This document shows positions 9,702 through 18,631 of a DNA stretch of 64,000 nt, in pieces. Position numbers and translations under genes: made by a program. Source of the DNA: Candidatus Paraprochloron terpiosi LD05 (GTDB taxonomy: Bacteria > Cyanobacteriota > Cyanobacteriia > Cyanobacteriales > Prochloraceae). Within the stretch, counting starts at the first letter, position 1; each line of letters starts with the position of its first letter. The stretch lies in NCBI GenBank assembly GCA_018141785.1, contig CP073341.1, positions 744,001 through 808,000 of the forward strand, given 5' to 3'. The notes beneath the pieces were generated by a model. That model saw nothing but the letters and a program-made list of their open reading frames with translations, was not told the origin of the DNA and ran no database searches.

Positions 9702-11252
9702 ATGGAACGCTGGTTTAACACCGCTGGTCCTTGTAAGGCCGATATTCACTATATGTTGCCCGCAAGCGATCGCCTCCCCCCACTGAAGCGATTGATTGCC
9801 CAACAAAGCTATTTTGTCATTCATGCTCCTCGACAAACGGGTAAAACTAGTGCAATGCTTGCCCTAGCCCAAGAACTCACGGCAAGTGGTGACTATACTG
9901 CTGTCATGGTTTCGGTGGAAGTGGGTTCAGCCTTTCCAGATCAACCCGATATGGCAGAACGAGCTATCCTAGACACATGGCAACGGACAATTAAATTTCG
10001 CCTCCCTGAAGAGCTACAACCACCAAAATGGTCTGATGTCTCCCCTGGACAAAGGATTGGAGCTGCTTTACAAGCCTGGGCACAAGCCTCTCCTCGCCCC
10101 CTGGTGGTGTTTATCGATGAGATTGATTCCTTGCAAAACCAAACTCTCATCACTGTGTTGCGACAGTTGCGAGATGGTTATCCCCTTCGTCCCCAAGGTT
10201 TTCCCCAATCTGTTGGGCTGATTGGATTGCGAGATGTGCGAGATTATAAGGTAGCCTCTGGGGGGAGTGGAAGACTCAACACTGCTAGTCCTTTTAATAT
10301 TAAGGTGCGCTCCCTAACTTTAAGGAACTTCAACCATGATGAGGTGGCAACACTCTACAATCAACACACAGCAGCTACAGGACAAGTTTTCACCCCTCCA
10401 GCTATAGACTATGCTTATGACATGACTCAAGGACAACCCTGGTTAGTTAACGCTTTAGGGAAAGAAGTGGTGGAAGAAATGGTTACCGATCCTAAGGTTC
10501 CCATTACGGTGGAACACCTAGCTACAGCTAAAGAGATTTTGATTCAACGGCAGGATACCCACCTAGATAGTTTAGCAGAGCGACTCAGGGAACCAAGGGT
10601 GAAGGCGATTATGCAGCCTTTTTTGGCTGGTCAAGAGTTGGGGGATACTCCGGACGACGATCGCCGTTATCTCCTAGATTTAGGTTTGTTAGTGCGCAAC
10701 CCTCTGGGGGGCTTGAAAGTAGCTAATCCTATTTATCGGGAAGTGATTCCCCGCTCTTTAGCTATGGGTAGTCAAGATAGTTTACCGAGTATTCAACCTG
10801 ATTGGTTGACACCTACGGGAGCGCTCTGCCCAGAAAAACTGCTATCCTCTTTTCTCCGGTTTTGGCGACAACATGGAGAACCTTTACTCAAGAGCGCACC
10901 CTATCATGAAATTGCCCCTCATCTTGTCATGATGGCATTTTTACATCGGGTAGTGAATGGTGGTGGCACCTTGGAGCGGGAATATGCTATTGGTACAGGG
11001 AGGATGGATCTCTGTCTGAGTTATGGGGAAGTTACCATAGGGATAGAATTGAAGGTATGGCGAGAAGGAAGATCAGATCCCCTGGAAGAAGGATTAGAAC
11101 AGATTGAGGGCTATCTGGCTGGTTTAGGGTTAAAAGAGGGATGGTTGGTGATTTTTGACCGTCGCCCCAACCAACCGCCAATCTCGGAACGCACTACTAC
11201 TGAAGATGCCTACACACAGTCGGGGCGCTCTATAGTTGTGATTCGCGGCTGA
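9702..11252 (+). CDS. AAA-like ATPase with C-terminal PD-(D/E)XK nuclease-like domain, copy 1
   Basis: 516 residues. N-terminal P-loop ATPase: Walker A HAPRQTGKTS (about 42-51), Walker B PLVVFIDEIDSLQ (about 130-142) and GLIGLRDVRDYK in the sensor region. The C-terminal 120 residues have GRMDLCLSYGEVTIGIELKVW, the D...ExK core of the PD-(D/E)XK nuclease fold, as in many prokaryotic AAA-like proteins of unknown role. Predicted cytoplasmic; nuclease activity is inferred only from the motif. It is followed by a near-identical second copy 64 bases after its stop. Confidence 0.8.
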   Translation: MERWFNTAGPCKADIHYMLPASDRLPPLKRLIAQQSYFVIHAPRQTGKTSAMLALAQELTASGDYTAVMVSVEVGSAFPDQPDMAERAILDTWQRTIKFRLPEELQPPKWSDVSPGQRIGAALQAWAQASPRPLVVFIDEIDSLQNQTLITVLRQLRDGYPLRPQGFPQSVGLIGLRDVRDYKVASGGSGRLNTASPFNIKVRSLTLRNFNHDEVATLYNQHTAATGQVFTPPAIDYAYDMTQGQPWLVNALGKEVVEEMVTDPKVPITVEHLATAKEILIQRQDTHLDSLAERLREPRVKAIMQPFLAGQELGDTPDDDRRYLLDLGLLVRNPLGGLKVANPIYREVIPRSLAMGSQDSLPSIQPDWLTPTGALCPEKLLSSFLRFWRQHGEPLLKSAPYHEIAPHLVMMAFLHRVVNGGGTLEREYAIGTGRMDLCLSYGEVTIGIELKVWREGRSDPLEEGLEQIEGYLAGLGLKEGWLVIFDRRPNQPPISERTTTEDAYTQSGRSIVVIRG

Positions 11253-11315
11253 TGAACAAAATAAGCTAGAGCGCTATAATCTTAATTTAATGCACCCTCT
11301 CTGAACTCCTAACCT

Positions 11316-12866
11316 ATGGAACGCTGGTTTAATACCGCTGGTCCTTGTAAGGCCGATATTCACTATATGTTGCCCACAGGGGATCGCCTCCCCCAACTGA
11401 AGCGATTGATTGCCCAACAAAGCTATTTTGTCATTCATGCTCCTCGACAAACGGGTAAAACTAGTGCTATGTTAACCCTAGCCCAAGAACTTACCGCAAG
11501 TGGTGACTATACTGCTGTCATGGTTTCGGTGGAAGTTGGTTCAGCTTTTCCAGATCAACCCGATATAGCAGAACGAGCTATCCTCAAGGCTTGGAGCAAC
11601 GCAGCAGAAGTGTGGCTTCCAGAAGAGTTGCAACCTCCGTCCTGGTCTGAGTGTGTGCCAGGACAAGGGATTGGAGATGCCTTAAAAGCCTGGGCACAAG
11701 CCTCTCTTCGCCCCCTGGTGGTGTTTATTGATGAAATTGATTCCCTACAAAATCAAACTCTCATCAGTGTGTTGCGACAGTTGCGAGATGGCTATCCCCG
11801 TCGTCCCCAGGGTTTTCCTCAATCCGTTGGCCTGATTGGATTACGAGATGTGCGAGATTATAAAGTAGCGTCTGGGGGGAGTGGGAGACTCAATACCGCT
11901 AGTCCTTTTAATATCAAGGTGCGCTCCCTAACTTTAAAGAATTTCACCCACCATGAGGTGGCAACACTCTACAATCAACATACAACAGCTACAGGACAAG
12001 TTTTCACCCCGGAAGCCATTGAATATGCTTATGAGATGACTCAAGGACAACCCTGGTTAGTTAATGCTCTAGCTAAAGAAGTGGTGGAAGAGTTGGTTAC
12101 TGACCCGGAGGTTCCTATTACGGTAGAGCACCTGGCTACAGCTAAAGAGATTTTGATTCAACGGCAGGATACCCACCTAGATAGTTTAGCAGAAAAACTC
12201 CATGAGGAACGGGTACAAGCTATTGTTGAACCTATTTTAGCAGGACAGGAACTGAGGAATCCTCCTTGGGACGATGTGCAGTACTTATTGGACTTGGGAC
12301 TCTGTACCAAAGATAGGGGGGGAGGTATCGCTATTGCCAACCCGATCTATCGGGAAGTGTTGCCCCGCTGTTTGGCTGCCTCTACCACAGCGGGGTTGGG
12401 TTATGTACAACCCACTTGGCTCTCAGAAACGGGGGAGCTGTTGCCCCCTCAGCTGTTGACAGCGTTCCTAAACTTTTGGCGACAACATGGTCAGCCCCTA
12501 CTGCAACATTTTACCTATCATGAAATCGCGCCCCACATTGTCATGATGGCATTTTTGCATCGGGTTGTCAATGGTGGTGGGACGTTGGAGCGGGAATATG
12601 CCATTGGTACAGGTCGTATGGATCTATGTCTGAGTTATGGAGAAGTTACCATAGGGATAGAACTGAAGGTATGGCGAGAAGGAAGACCGGATCCCCTTGA
12701 AGAAGGGTTAGAACAGATCGAGGGCTATCTGGCTGGTTTAGGGCTACAGGAGGGATGGTTGGTGATTTTTGACCGTCGCCCCAACCTACCGCCAATCTCG
12801 GAACGAACTACTACTGAAGATGCTGTAACACCATCAAACCGCAGTATTCTTGTTATTCGAGGATAA
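11316..12866 (+). CDS. AAA-like ATPase with C-terminal PD-(D/E)XK nuclease-like domain, copy 2
   Basis: 516 residues, the same length as copy 1 and closely similar over Walker A, Walker B and the C-terminal nuclease-like core. Two stretches differ more: about residues 85-115 and about 300-390, the linker between ATPase and nuclease parts. The 25 bases upstream (ending CTAACCTATGGAACGC) are also shared, so the duplicated unit is about 1.6 kb and includes the leader. Both copies are open, suggesting either recent duplication or selection for two variants. Confidence 0.8.
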   Translation: MERWFNTAGPCKADIHYMLPTGDRLPQLKRLIAQQSYFVIHAPRQTGKTSAMLTLAQELTASGDYTAVMVSVEVGSAFPDQPDIAERAILKAWSNAAEVWLPEELQPPSWSECVPGQGIGDALKAWAQASLRPLVVFIDEIDSLQNQTLISVLRQLRDGYPRRPQGFPQSVGLIGLRDVRDYKVASGGSGRLNTASPFNIKVRSLTLKNFTHHEVATLYNQHTTATGQVFTPEAIEYAYEMTQGQPWLVNALAKEVVEELVTDPEVPITVEHLATAKEILIQRQDTHLDSLAEKLHEERVQAIVEPILAGQELRNPPWDDVQYLLDLGLCTKDRGGGIAIANPIYREVLPRCLAASTTAGLGYVQPTWLSETGELLPPQLLTAFLNFWRQHGQPLLQHFTYHEIAPHIVMMAFLHRVVNGGGTLEREYAIGTGRMDLCLSYGEVTIGIELKVWREGRPDPLEEGLEQIEGYLAGLGLQEGWLVIFDRRPNLPPISERTTTEDAVTPSNRSILVIRG

Positions 12867-13186
12867 CATTATTATTTTTAAATGATGGTAAAAGTCACAT
12901 GTGTTGTTTTGTTGCTTAGCTTATATTTTATGTTAATGTAAATCTAATCTTTTGAAACGCACTGGGAAATAGTCCGAAGAGGGGACAGGACTACATAACC
13001 CAAAATCTATTGTACCAAATTAGCTGTGTCATTCCACTACTTATATATTTGATAAATAAAGTATAAAAAATTTTAATGTTTATGGTTTTAAGATAATATT
13101 AAGAGGGATAACTAAGAGTGGCCCAAGGCGATCGCCACCTGGGTCACTTATAGACAGGATACGATAGAACAAAAATATTGAACAAA
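12867..13186. other. Gene-free AT-rich stretch
   Basis: About 320 bases with no credible reading frame, RNA gene or clear repeat. One HIP1 octamer (AGGCGATCGCCACCT) lies near 13127. It probably holds the remains of the promoter for the broken capA copy that follows. Confidence 0.5.
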
Positions 13187-13697
13187 TGAAGAAAACCCAT
13201 GGCCTTTGAATTGCTATACTAGGTATAAGTTTACTTACTGTACCCACAAGCTTTTCTCAACCTCCAGAAACACCAACTACCGAGGATATAGAAGCAACTC
13301 CAACTCCAACTCCAACTCTAACTCCTGTAACAGAATCAAAACCAAAACCATCCCCTCTCCCGGAACCCACCACGACCGTAATTGCCGGGAGTATCTACCA
13401 AGAACCAAATCAAAGCGAGGGGTACTGTTTGAAAGCTTGGGCAACTTCATCCATCCTTCCCTGATTGCCAGTTCCCAACATCTGATTGGGCGGGTACTTT
13501 TCGATTTATATACCCTGGAACTACGGCAGGTACAAATTATCCCCATGGCTGTCAATCGAGTCTCTGTTAATTTTGGCGGCACACCCAATCCCACCAGTCT
13601 CCCTGCTAATCTAACTTGGAAGTATACTAAGGATAAGACCTGGCAAAGCGGTGTTAACTCCCAAGCAAAAGCAGCTTACTCCAATATTAAACAGTAA
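13187..13697 (+). pseudogene. capA-like pseudogene, copy 1 (internally deleted)
   Basis: Remnant of a CapA-type (poly-gamma-glutamate synthesis/metallophosphatase) secreted protein. From the ATG at 13187 one frame gives a start, a premature TGA at codon 8, a hydrophobic signal-like segment (IAILGISLLTVPTSFS) and a Pro/Thr linker made of CCAACT repeats, up to about 13440. The end of the gene lies in another frame (VLFESLGNFIHP onwards to 13697) and matches the C-terminus of the second copy downstream. Everything between, including the catalytic core, is missing. It is therefore broken by a stop, a large internal deletion and a frame change. Confidence 0.75.
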
Positions 13698-13702
13698 TTT
13701 TC

Positions 13703-14914
13703 ATGAACAAAAACAATCATTTTTCTCTTGTGGTTTCGGCGATCGCTCTCTCTATCGCCAGTATTTCTTCCCCTTGGTTCAACTCTCCTGGCCTTAGAAC
13801 GCAACAAACTATTCCCCTGCCCCAATCTGAATCTATCCCAACTAACACTTTTTTAGCACCAGTACCCCCAGTACCCCTAAATACCAAGCAAGCTCCTGAA
13901 TTTTTAGACATTCGGGGAGTAGGGGATTCCGGTATGGCACTTACCTACAAGCAGCCTTTAGATTTATGCACCACCTTACCAGAAGGAGGACCAGCTAACT
14001 TTGGCCAGCGTCTTGATGCTTTAGACCCCACTCGTATATCCTATCGGGGCGATTTATCTTTTATTAATTGGGAAACTGTAGTTGGAAAGTCTTGTCAACA
14101 ATTTAGAGGACGACCCAGTCGCAGCTCCTATGCTTTTGTGTCCCACCCAGATAATTTAAAAAAAGCTTATTGGCGAATCGGTCTGGCTAACAACCACAGT
14201 TGGGATTGTCCGGTGGGAGAAAATAGCGCTTACGGAGCTACAGAGTCAGCCCGACACATGGAGCGATTGACCGATGAAATAGATGCTGACTGGATCTGGC
14301 ATGGTGTAGGTGGGCAGCAGAAAAAAGCAGCGCAAGTTAAAACTATGACCGTGAAAGGGAAAGAAATCAAAGTAGCATTTGCCAGCCTTTACCTAGGAGG
14401 TGCTTGTCAGGATATTACTTGAGTGAACGACAAAAATACTATCTTGCGGTCTCTCCGGGACGCTGATGCAGATATTCGCATTCTCTCCATTCACAGTTGG
14501 AATAATTCAACCCAACAGCAATTAGTAAATACTGGTACTGATTTCATCCGTAACTATAAAGGAGATGTGGTTTTCGGACATGGACCCCATGTTTGGAAAC
14601 CAGTTACAATTGTCCAATCAACTTCTGGCAAACAAGGCGTAATGTTTGAAAGTTTAGGCAATTTTATCCATCCTAACCTAGCAGCCAAGCAGAAAGATAT
14701 GATTGGTAGGGTGTTATTTGACTTGGAAACTCTCAAACTACGTCAAGTACAGGCTATTCCTCTGAAAGTTGATGCTGCTAAAGCTAGCTTTACTGGAGCG
14801 CTCCCACCCACCTCTATCCCAGCCAGAAACTTCAAGTGGCAGGTTATCAACGATCCTAACTGGCAAAATGGTATAACTAACCAATTGAAAGCTGTTTACT
14901 ATAATATCCAATAA
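13703..14914 (+). pseudogene. capA-like gene, copy 2, with one in-frame TGA
   Basis: CapA-family protein of about 403 codons read continuously except for a TGA at 14420-14422. The N-terminal half has a signal-like segment, then GDSGMALT and LSFINWETVV. The C-terminal half has LSIHSWN, VFGHGPHVWKP and GVMFESLGNFIHP, all conserved CapA metal-site motifs. The stop falls between them in the same frame, so a single base change (perhaps TGG to TGA) explains it. It could express only an incomplete enzyme unless the stop is read through or the C-terminal part restarts at the GTG directly after. Family members act in the periplasm or in capsule biosynthesis. Confidence 0.75.
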
Positions 14915-15010
14915 CTTTTTTGGGAGGTATAGCGCGGAAAGGGCGGGTGTAGGGTGTAGGGGGTGGGGTTCCCGGTCTGGGGTTCAGAATTGCCTTGTTT
15001 TATCTAGTAA

Positions 15011-15038
15011 CGGAAAGTGGTGACTATACTGTTGTCGG
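15011..15038 (+). other. Fragment matching the AAA-ATPase genes
   Basis: A stretch around ACGGAAAGTGGTGACTATAC continues as CTGTTGTC and matches both AAA genes (near 9880 and 11500) with about two differences over 26 bases. Outside it the similarity ends. It looks like the last trace of a third copy or a copied segment. Confidence 0.4.
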
Positions 15039-15048
15039 TTTATAGTTG

Positions 15049-15741
15049 TTAAGTTCCATACCATTCTAAGCCATTTGGTAGGGTTTGTGCGGCAAACTCA
15101 AGATGCAGGACGCGACGATGGTGAGGTTTCCTTGCAGGTTGAGAACTATGAAGAATTAAGGGTTTCATTACCAATACTCCACCAACTGATCCGAAACAAT
15201 TAACGGCAAGAGGTTTCCACTTCTCAATAGCTTTCCCTGAGAGACGTCCGTAACTATGGGAGGTGGGAATAAGACGCAAAGAACCATTCTCTTCACCCGC
15301 ATTATCTAAATAAATCCGCAGAGTAACCATACTTTCCAAAAGAGCAATTGGGGGTTGAACGTGGTCAATGCCATCTTTACGAGACCAGGGAGCAAAACCA
15401 GGGGTTTTTATGGGTCTACTTACGGCAATAGTTAGGTCTTGGTGCCAGGAAACACCCCAGTTAGCTTTTGGGTTCTTGTCGAAGAAAATGCCTCGCACTG
15501 GGAAAGCAACATGACCCAGAATTGGTTCCACTAAAGTCCGTATTTTAGGAGAGGAAGTGAGGGTACGAACGGCAGGAATTATCTCCAGGAGACGACGAAT
15601 GGCATAATGCTTGGTGTTGTTTTGTTGAATGATCCTGCCTATTTCATTCCTCAACAATTCTACTTCTTTCTTGTTTAAAACACCTTCGACAAAGCAAAAG
15701 CCAAATTTCTCTACAGCTTTACGATATTCTAAGTTAGACAT
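15049..15741 (-). CDS. Phytanoyl-CoA dioxygenase family protein
   Basis: 230 residues. Non-haem Fe(II)/2-oxoglutarate dioxygenase of the PhyH family: WHQDLTIAVSR supplies the HxD iron ligands and LHSSQPARKPHHRRVLHLEFA the distal His and the 2-oxoglutarate-binding Arg. Family members hydroxylate lipids and small secondary metabolites; the substrate is unknown. Predicted cytoplasmic. Short heptamer repeats lie directly upstream. The neighbouring alpha/beta hydrolase gene is on the same strand 124 bases upstream, but a shared transcript is not certain. Confidence 0.85.
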   Translation of the reverse strand: MSNLEYRKAVEKFGFCFVEGVLNKKEVELLRNEIGRIIQQNNTKHYAIRRLLEIIPAVRTLTSSPKIRTLVEPILGHVAFPVRGIFFDKNPKANWGVSWHQDLTIAVSRPIKTPGFAPWSRKDGIDHVQPPIALLESMVTLRIYLDNAGEENGSLRLIPTSHSYGRLSGKAIEKWKPLAVNCFGSVGGVLVMKPLILHSSQPARKPHHRRVLHLEFAAQTLPNGLEWYGT

Positions 15742-15765
15742 GCTAGAAATTCTGTTACAGGATTA

Positions 15766-15793
15766 AACCACAGAGGCACAGAGGACACAGAGA
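15766..15793. repeat. Heptamer-type short repeat
   Basis: Intergenic CACAGAGGCACAGAGG-type run, followed by a GC-rich palindromic segment (GCGCTCGCGTAGCGGAGC) of the kind scattered in cyanobacterial genomes. Confidence 0.65.
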
Positions 15794-15864
15794 AAAATAA
15801 GAGAGGAAGTTCGTCGGGCGCTCGCGTAGCGGAGCTTCGCTCTCGCTGTCATGGTACTTGCTAT

Positions 15865-16695
15865 CTATACACATGCTAGAAATTCTGCTATAGTACGATG
15901 AAATGGTGACGGTTGGACTAAAAATGGCCAATGATTACCCGGAACTTGGCGAACTTGTAAATTGGTTAAATAGGTTTGATAGGGTTTAAGTTGCCATGGA
16001 GTACGATTGAGACCAGAAGCTGGTTTAATGAAGAGAGTAGGAATAGGCAAAGGTTGGGTCAGTCCTTCTACTTTCATGACGTCAGCAAAAATTTCATTCC
16101 TTGCTTGAAGGACAAACTTACTGCCCCAAGTACCGTCTGGTTTCCGTTCTAATCCTGCTGCAAACACTTCCTCTTGTAAAACACTCCAATCTTTATATTG
16201 TTTTAACTCCTTGGCTACTTTTTTGGCTGCTTCGTAACTAGGAAATGGTCCCATCATTTTCAGAAAGGGCAACATTTTATATAATAGAGGAAAGGTGAAT
16301 TTCAACCAACTAGGCATTGTGCCAATAAAGAAGGGATCCACTAAAATTAAACTCTGAAAACGTTCTGGATTTTGGGTAGCCCAAATTGCTGCTAGTTTCC
16401 CACTCCAAGAGTGACCGAGAACATGAGCAGAGGACCAACCTAGGTGCTCCATCAATGCTTCTAAGTCGTCGATTATCTCCTTAAAAGTATAACCTTGCTC
16501 TGGTTTGCTACTTTCTCCATGACCCCGCAAATCTGGAGCCACAATATGGTAGTCTGGAGCGAGATATTCTCCCAGACTTTTCCAAATCAGAGCTAAATCA
16601 GCTAAACCGTGCAACAAAATTAAAGGTTTCTTTCCTTGATTCCATTCTAGGTAGGAAAGTTGCAGTTTTGGTAAAGTTAATGTTTGACGAATCAT
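15865..16695 (-). CDS. Alpha/beta hydrolase
   Basis: 276 residues with the canonical fold: oxyanion-hole segment LILLHGLADLALIW, nucleophile elbow GHSWSGKLAA (Ser about 97), acid near LFIKPASG and the catalytic His in VPGNHWPFLVQ. No signal peptide. The substrate class (ester, epoxide or acyl) cannot be told. It sits between the PhyH gene and a fragment of an exosortase-like gene, all on the minus strand. Confidence 0.85.
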   Translation of the reverse strand: MIRQTLTLPKLQLSYLEWNQGKKPLILLHGLADLALIWKSLGEYLAPDYHIVAPDLRGHGESSKPEQGYTFKEIIDDLEALMEHLGWSSAHVLGHSWSGKLAAIWATQNPERFQSLILVDPFFIGTMPSWLKFTFPLLYKMLPFLKMMGPFPSYEAAKKVAKELKQYKDWSVLQEEVFAAGLERKPDGTWGSKFVLQARNEIFADVMKVEGLTQPLPIPTLFIKPASGLNRTPWQLKPYQTYLTNLQVRQVPGNHWPFLVQPSPFHRTIAEFLACV

Positions 16696-16742
16696 TTATA
16701 GCAGTTATAGTGCGGGGTCTTTCCATCCACTAGGATCGGAAA

Positions 16743-17063
16743 TTATTGTTCAGACATAATAGTATAATCCTCCTCACCCACTGGAGCACTCTCCTCTTCA
16801 TCTAATTCGGATTCTGATTGAGAATCCAATCTATCCATGACCTTCAGAAGAAGGACGATTCCTCCTAACATAAAGAGAGAATATAAATCACCTCCCCATG
16901 CGTCGTGCAACCATACGAATAACCCTTCTTTTCCTGTACCGTGAAAAAAAGTGAGGAGGGCATTGCGCAGAATATTACCACTAACACTAATTACCACAGC
17001 TCCTATAAGCATGAAAATGCTCTTTTGGCGATCGCTTAAATTCTCGCTCCAATACAGCAACAT
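16743..17063 (-). pseudogene. C-terminal fragment of an exosortase-like protein
   Basis: 106 residues with two membrane helices. SGNILRNALLTFFHG followed by LFVWLHDAWGGDLYS resembles the C-terminal part of archaeosortase/exosortase proteins, with the conserved N..R and H-D...G. The upstream part that would hold the catalytic Cys and four to five more helices is absent. The frame opens only 18 bases upstream, beside a TAACAACTAACAAC repeat that abuts the permease stop. I read it as a truncated cyanoexosortase-like gene. An acidic tail (SESELDEEESAPVGEED) ends it. Assignment is from pattern only. Confidence 0.5.
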
Positions 17064-17083
17064 CAGGGTAACGTTGTTAGTTG

Positions 17084-17968
17084 TTAGTTATTCCTCTTCG
17101 GATCCAGAGCATCTCGAAGCCCGTCGCCGATATAATTAATACTCAGTACGGTGAGAAAGATGGCCAAACCGGGAAAAAGAGCCATGTGAGGAGCGGATGT
17201 CAGATAATCCTTAGCATCGAAGAGCATTCTGCCCCAAGTGGGTACGTCTGGGGGAAAACCCAAACCTAAAAAGCTGAGAGTAGACTCGGTAATGATAGCA
17301 TTACCTACTGCTAGGGTAGCAGCTACAATAATTATACTCAAAACATTGGGGAGGATATGAATCCAGATTAACCTTCTTGGTCTCGCACCTGCTGCCCTGG
17401 CTGCCATGACGAACTCCATTTCGCGGAATTTCAAGAAGCTCCCTCTTACCAGTCGCGCCACGGACATCCAATTTAAACCCCCTATCAGCAAAACTATGAG
17501 GACAAAAACCCCCAATTCTGGTCCGGCAATGGCTTTTATCCCATCCCGAAACAAATAGACGATTAACAGCAATACAGGTAACTGAGGTAAAGCCAAAAAT
17601 AAGTCCGTCAGACGCATCAGCAAGTTATCCCCAAAGCCTGAGTAGAAACCAGAAATAGCCCCAATCAAGGTGCCCAATCCAATAGCTACCACCATAGCAG
17701 CCATCCCCACAGTCATGGATATCCTGCCCCCGGATAGTACCCGAGCCAACTGATCTTGTCCCAAATCATTAGTGCCAAATGGGTGTTCCCAAGAAGGAGG
17801 CAAAGTAGCTTTCGTAAAGTCAATGGTATCAATAGAGGTATGATAAAATAAAGGTCCAAAAACAATCCCCAAGCTAATTAAGAGCAACACCACCATTCCC
17901 AACATGGCCATTTTATCCTGGCGAAACCGTCGCCATGTCTCCCCAAAACCCTTATCTGTATTCATCAT
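17084..17968 (-). CDS. Oligopeptide-type ABC transporter permease (DppC/OppC-like)
   Basis: About 295 residues. Six membrane helices and the EAA signature loop (ARAAGARPRRLIWIHILPN) that contacts the ATPase. The N-terminal segment PFGTNDLGQDQLARVLSGGR is typical of the second permease of peptide/nickel importers. The start is taken as the ATG at 17968, which overlaps the TGA of the upstream Uma2 gene (ATGATGA) with GGGGAGG just before it. Its partner permease is at 19455-20411 and the binding protein at 27033-28742, all minus strand. No cognate ATPase genes lie in the window. Confidence 0.88.
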   Translation of the reverse strand: MMNTDKGFGETWRRFRQDKMAMLGMVVLLLISLGIVFGPLFYHTSIDTIDFTKATLPPSWEHPFGTNDLGQDQLARVLSGGRISMTVGMAAMVVAIGLGTLIGAISGFYSGFGDNLLMRLTDLFLALPQLPVLLLIVYLFRDGIKAIAGPELGVFVLIVLLIGGLNWMSVARLVRGSFLKFREMEFVMAARAAGARPRRLIWIHILPNVLSIIIVAATLAVGNAIITESTLSFLGLGFPPDVPTWGRMLFDAKDYLTSAPHMALFPGLAIFLTVLSINYIGDGLRDALDPKRNN

Positions 17969-18546
17969 CCTCCCCAAATCTCAGTTAAATCCAACTGGAA
18001 CCCAGGTAAAACATCCTCACCGGAAACAGTTGTAGGATTTTGTAACACTTCCACATCAATTCCAGGGCGATACACTTCCACAACTTTGCGCTTCGGATCA
18101 ATTAGCCAACCTAATTGTGCTCCATTTGCTCTATATTCTGCCATCTTCATTTGGATTTGTTGTAAGCTATCATTGGGAGAACGTAACTCCACCACAAAAT
18201 CGGGACACAGGGGCAAAAACTTCTCTTTTTCTTCTGGAGTGAGGTTATTCCACCGTTCTATTTTAATCCAAGCAGCATCAGGAGAACGGTTGGCTCCATT
18301 GGGAAGCTTAAACCCACCAGAAGAGTCAAAAGCTTTTCCAAGTTTCGTTTTCCGACTCCATAGCTCTAGTTGAAAAGTGATATCTGAGTTGCGGTGGCTG
18401 GTAAGTCCTCCTGTAGGTGGCATAATAATCAAATCTCCCTTAGCACTGCGTTCAAACCGCAAATCTGTATGTTTGTGGCACAATGTCCAAAATTGTTCGT
18501 CGGTGACGTTTAATTCCAGTTCCAGGGTAGTAGGTAGATAAATCAT
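17965..18546 (-). CDS. Uma2 family protein (PD-(D/E)XK nuclease fold)
   Basis: 193 residues. The Uma2/DUF820 pattern is complete: N-terminal LELNVTDEQFWTLC, SPDAAWIKIERW, LCPDFVVELRSPNDSL with the D...ExR core, and AEYRANGAQLGWLIDP. Families of this kind are multiplied in cyanobacteria; the nuclease fold is predicted but the role is unknown. Its stop overlaps the permease start, so it is translationally coupled into the transporter operon, probably by insertion. A second Uma2 gene lies at 50635-51240. Confidence 0.85.
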   Translation of the reverse strand: MIYLPTTLELELNVTDEQFWTLCHKHTDLRFERSAKGDLIIMPPTGGLTSHRNSDITFQLELWSRKTKLGKAFDSSGGFKLPNGANRSPDAAWIKIERWNNLTPEEKEKFLPLCPDFVVELRSPNDSLQQIQMKMAEYRANGAQLGWLIDPKRKVVEVYRPGIDVEVLQNPTTVSGEDVLPGFQLDLTEIWGG

Positions 18547-18570
18547 AGCAAAAACCTCATTCTTCCTCTT

Positions 18571-18599
18571 CTCTCTGCGTCCTCTGCGTCTCTGTGGTT
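18571..18599. repeat. Heptamer-type short repeat
   Basis: CTCTGCGTCCTCTGCGTCTC run between the Uma2 gene and the HAD gene, the reverse-orientation form of the CACAGAG heptamer repeat. Confidence 0.65.
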
Positions 18600-18631
18600 A
18601 AATAAGAAAAATACCATGGAATCCCTGTAAG

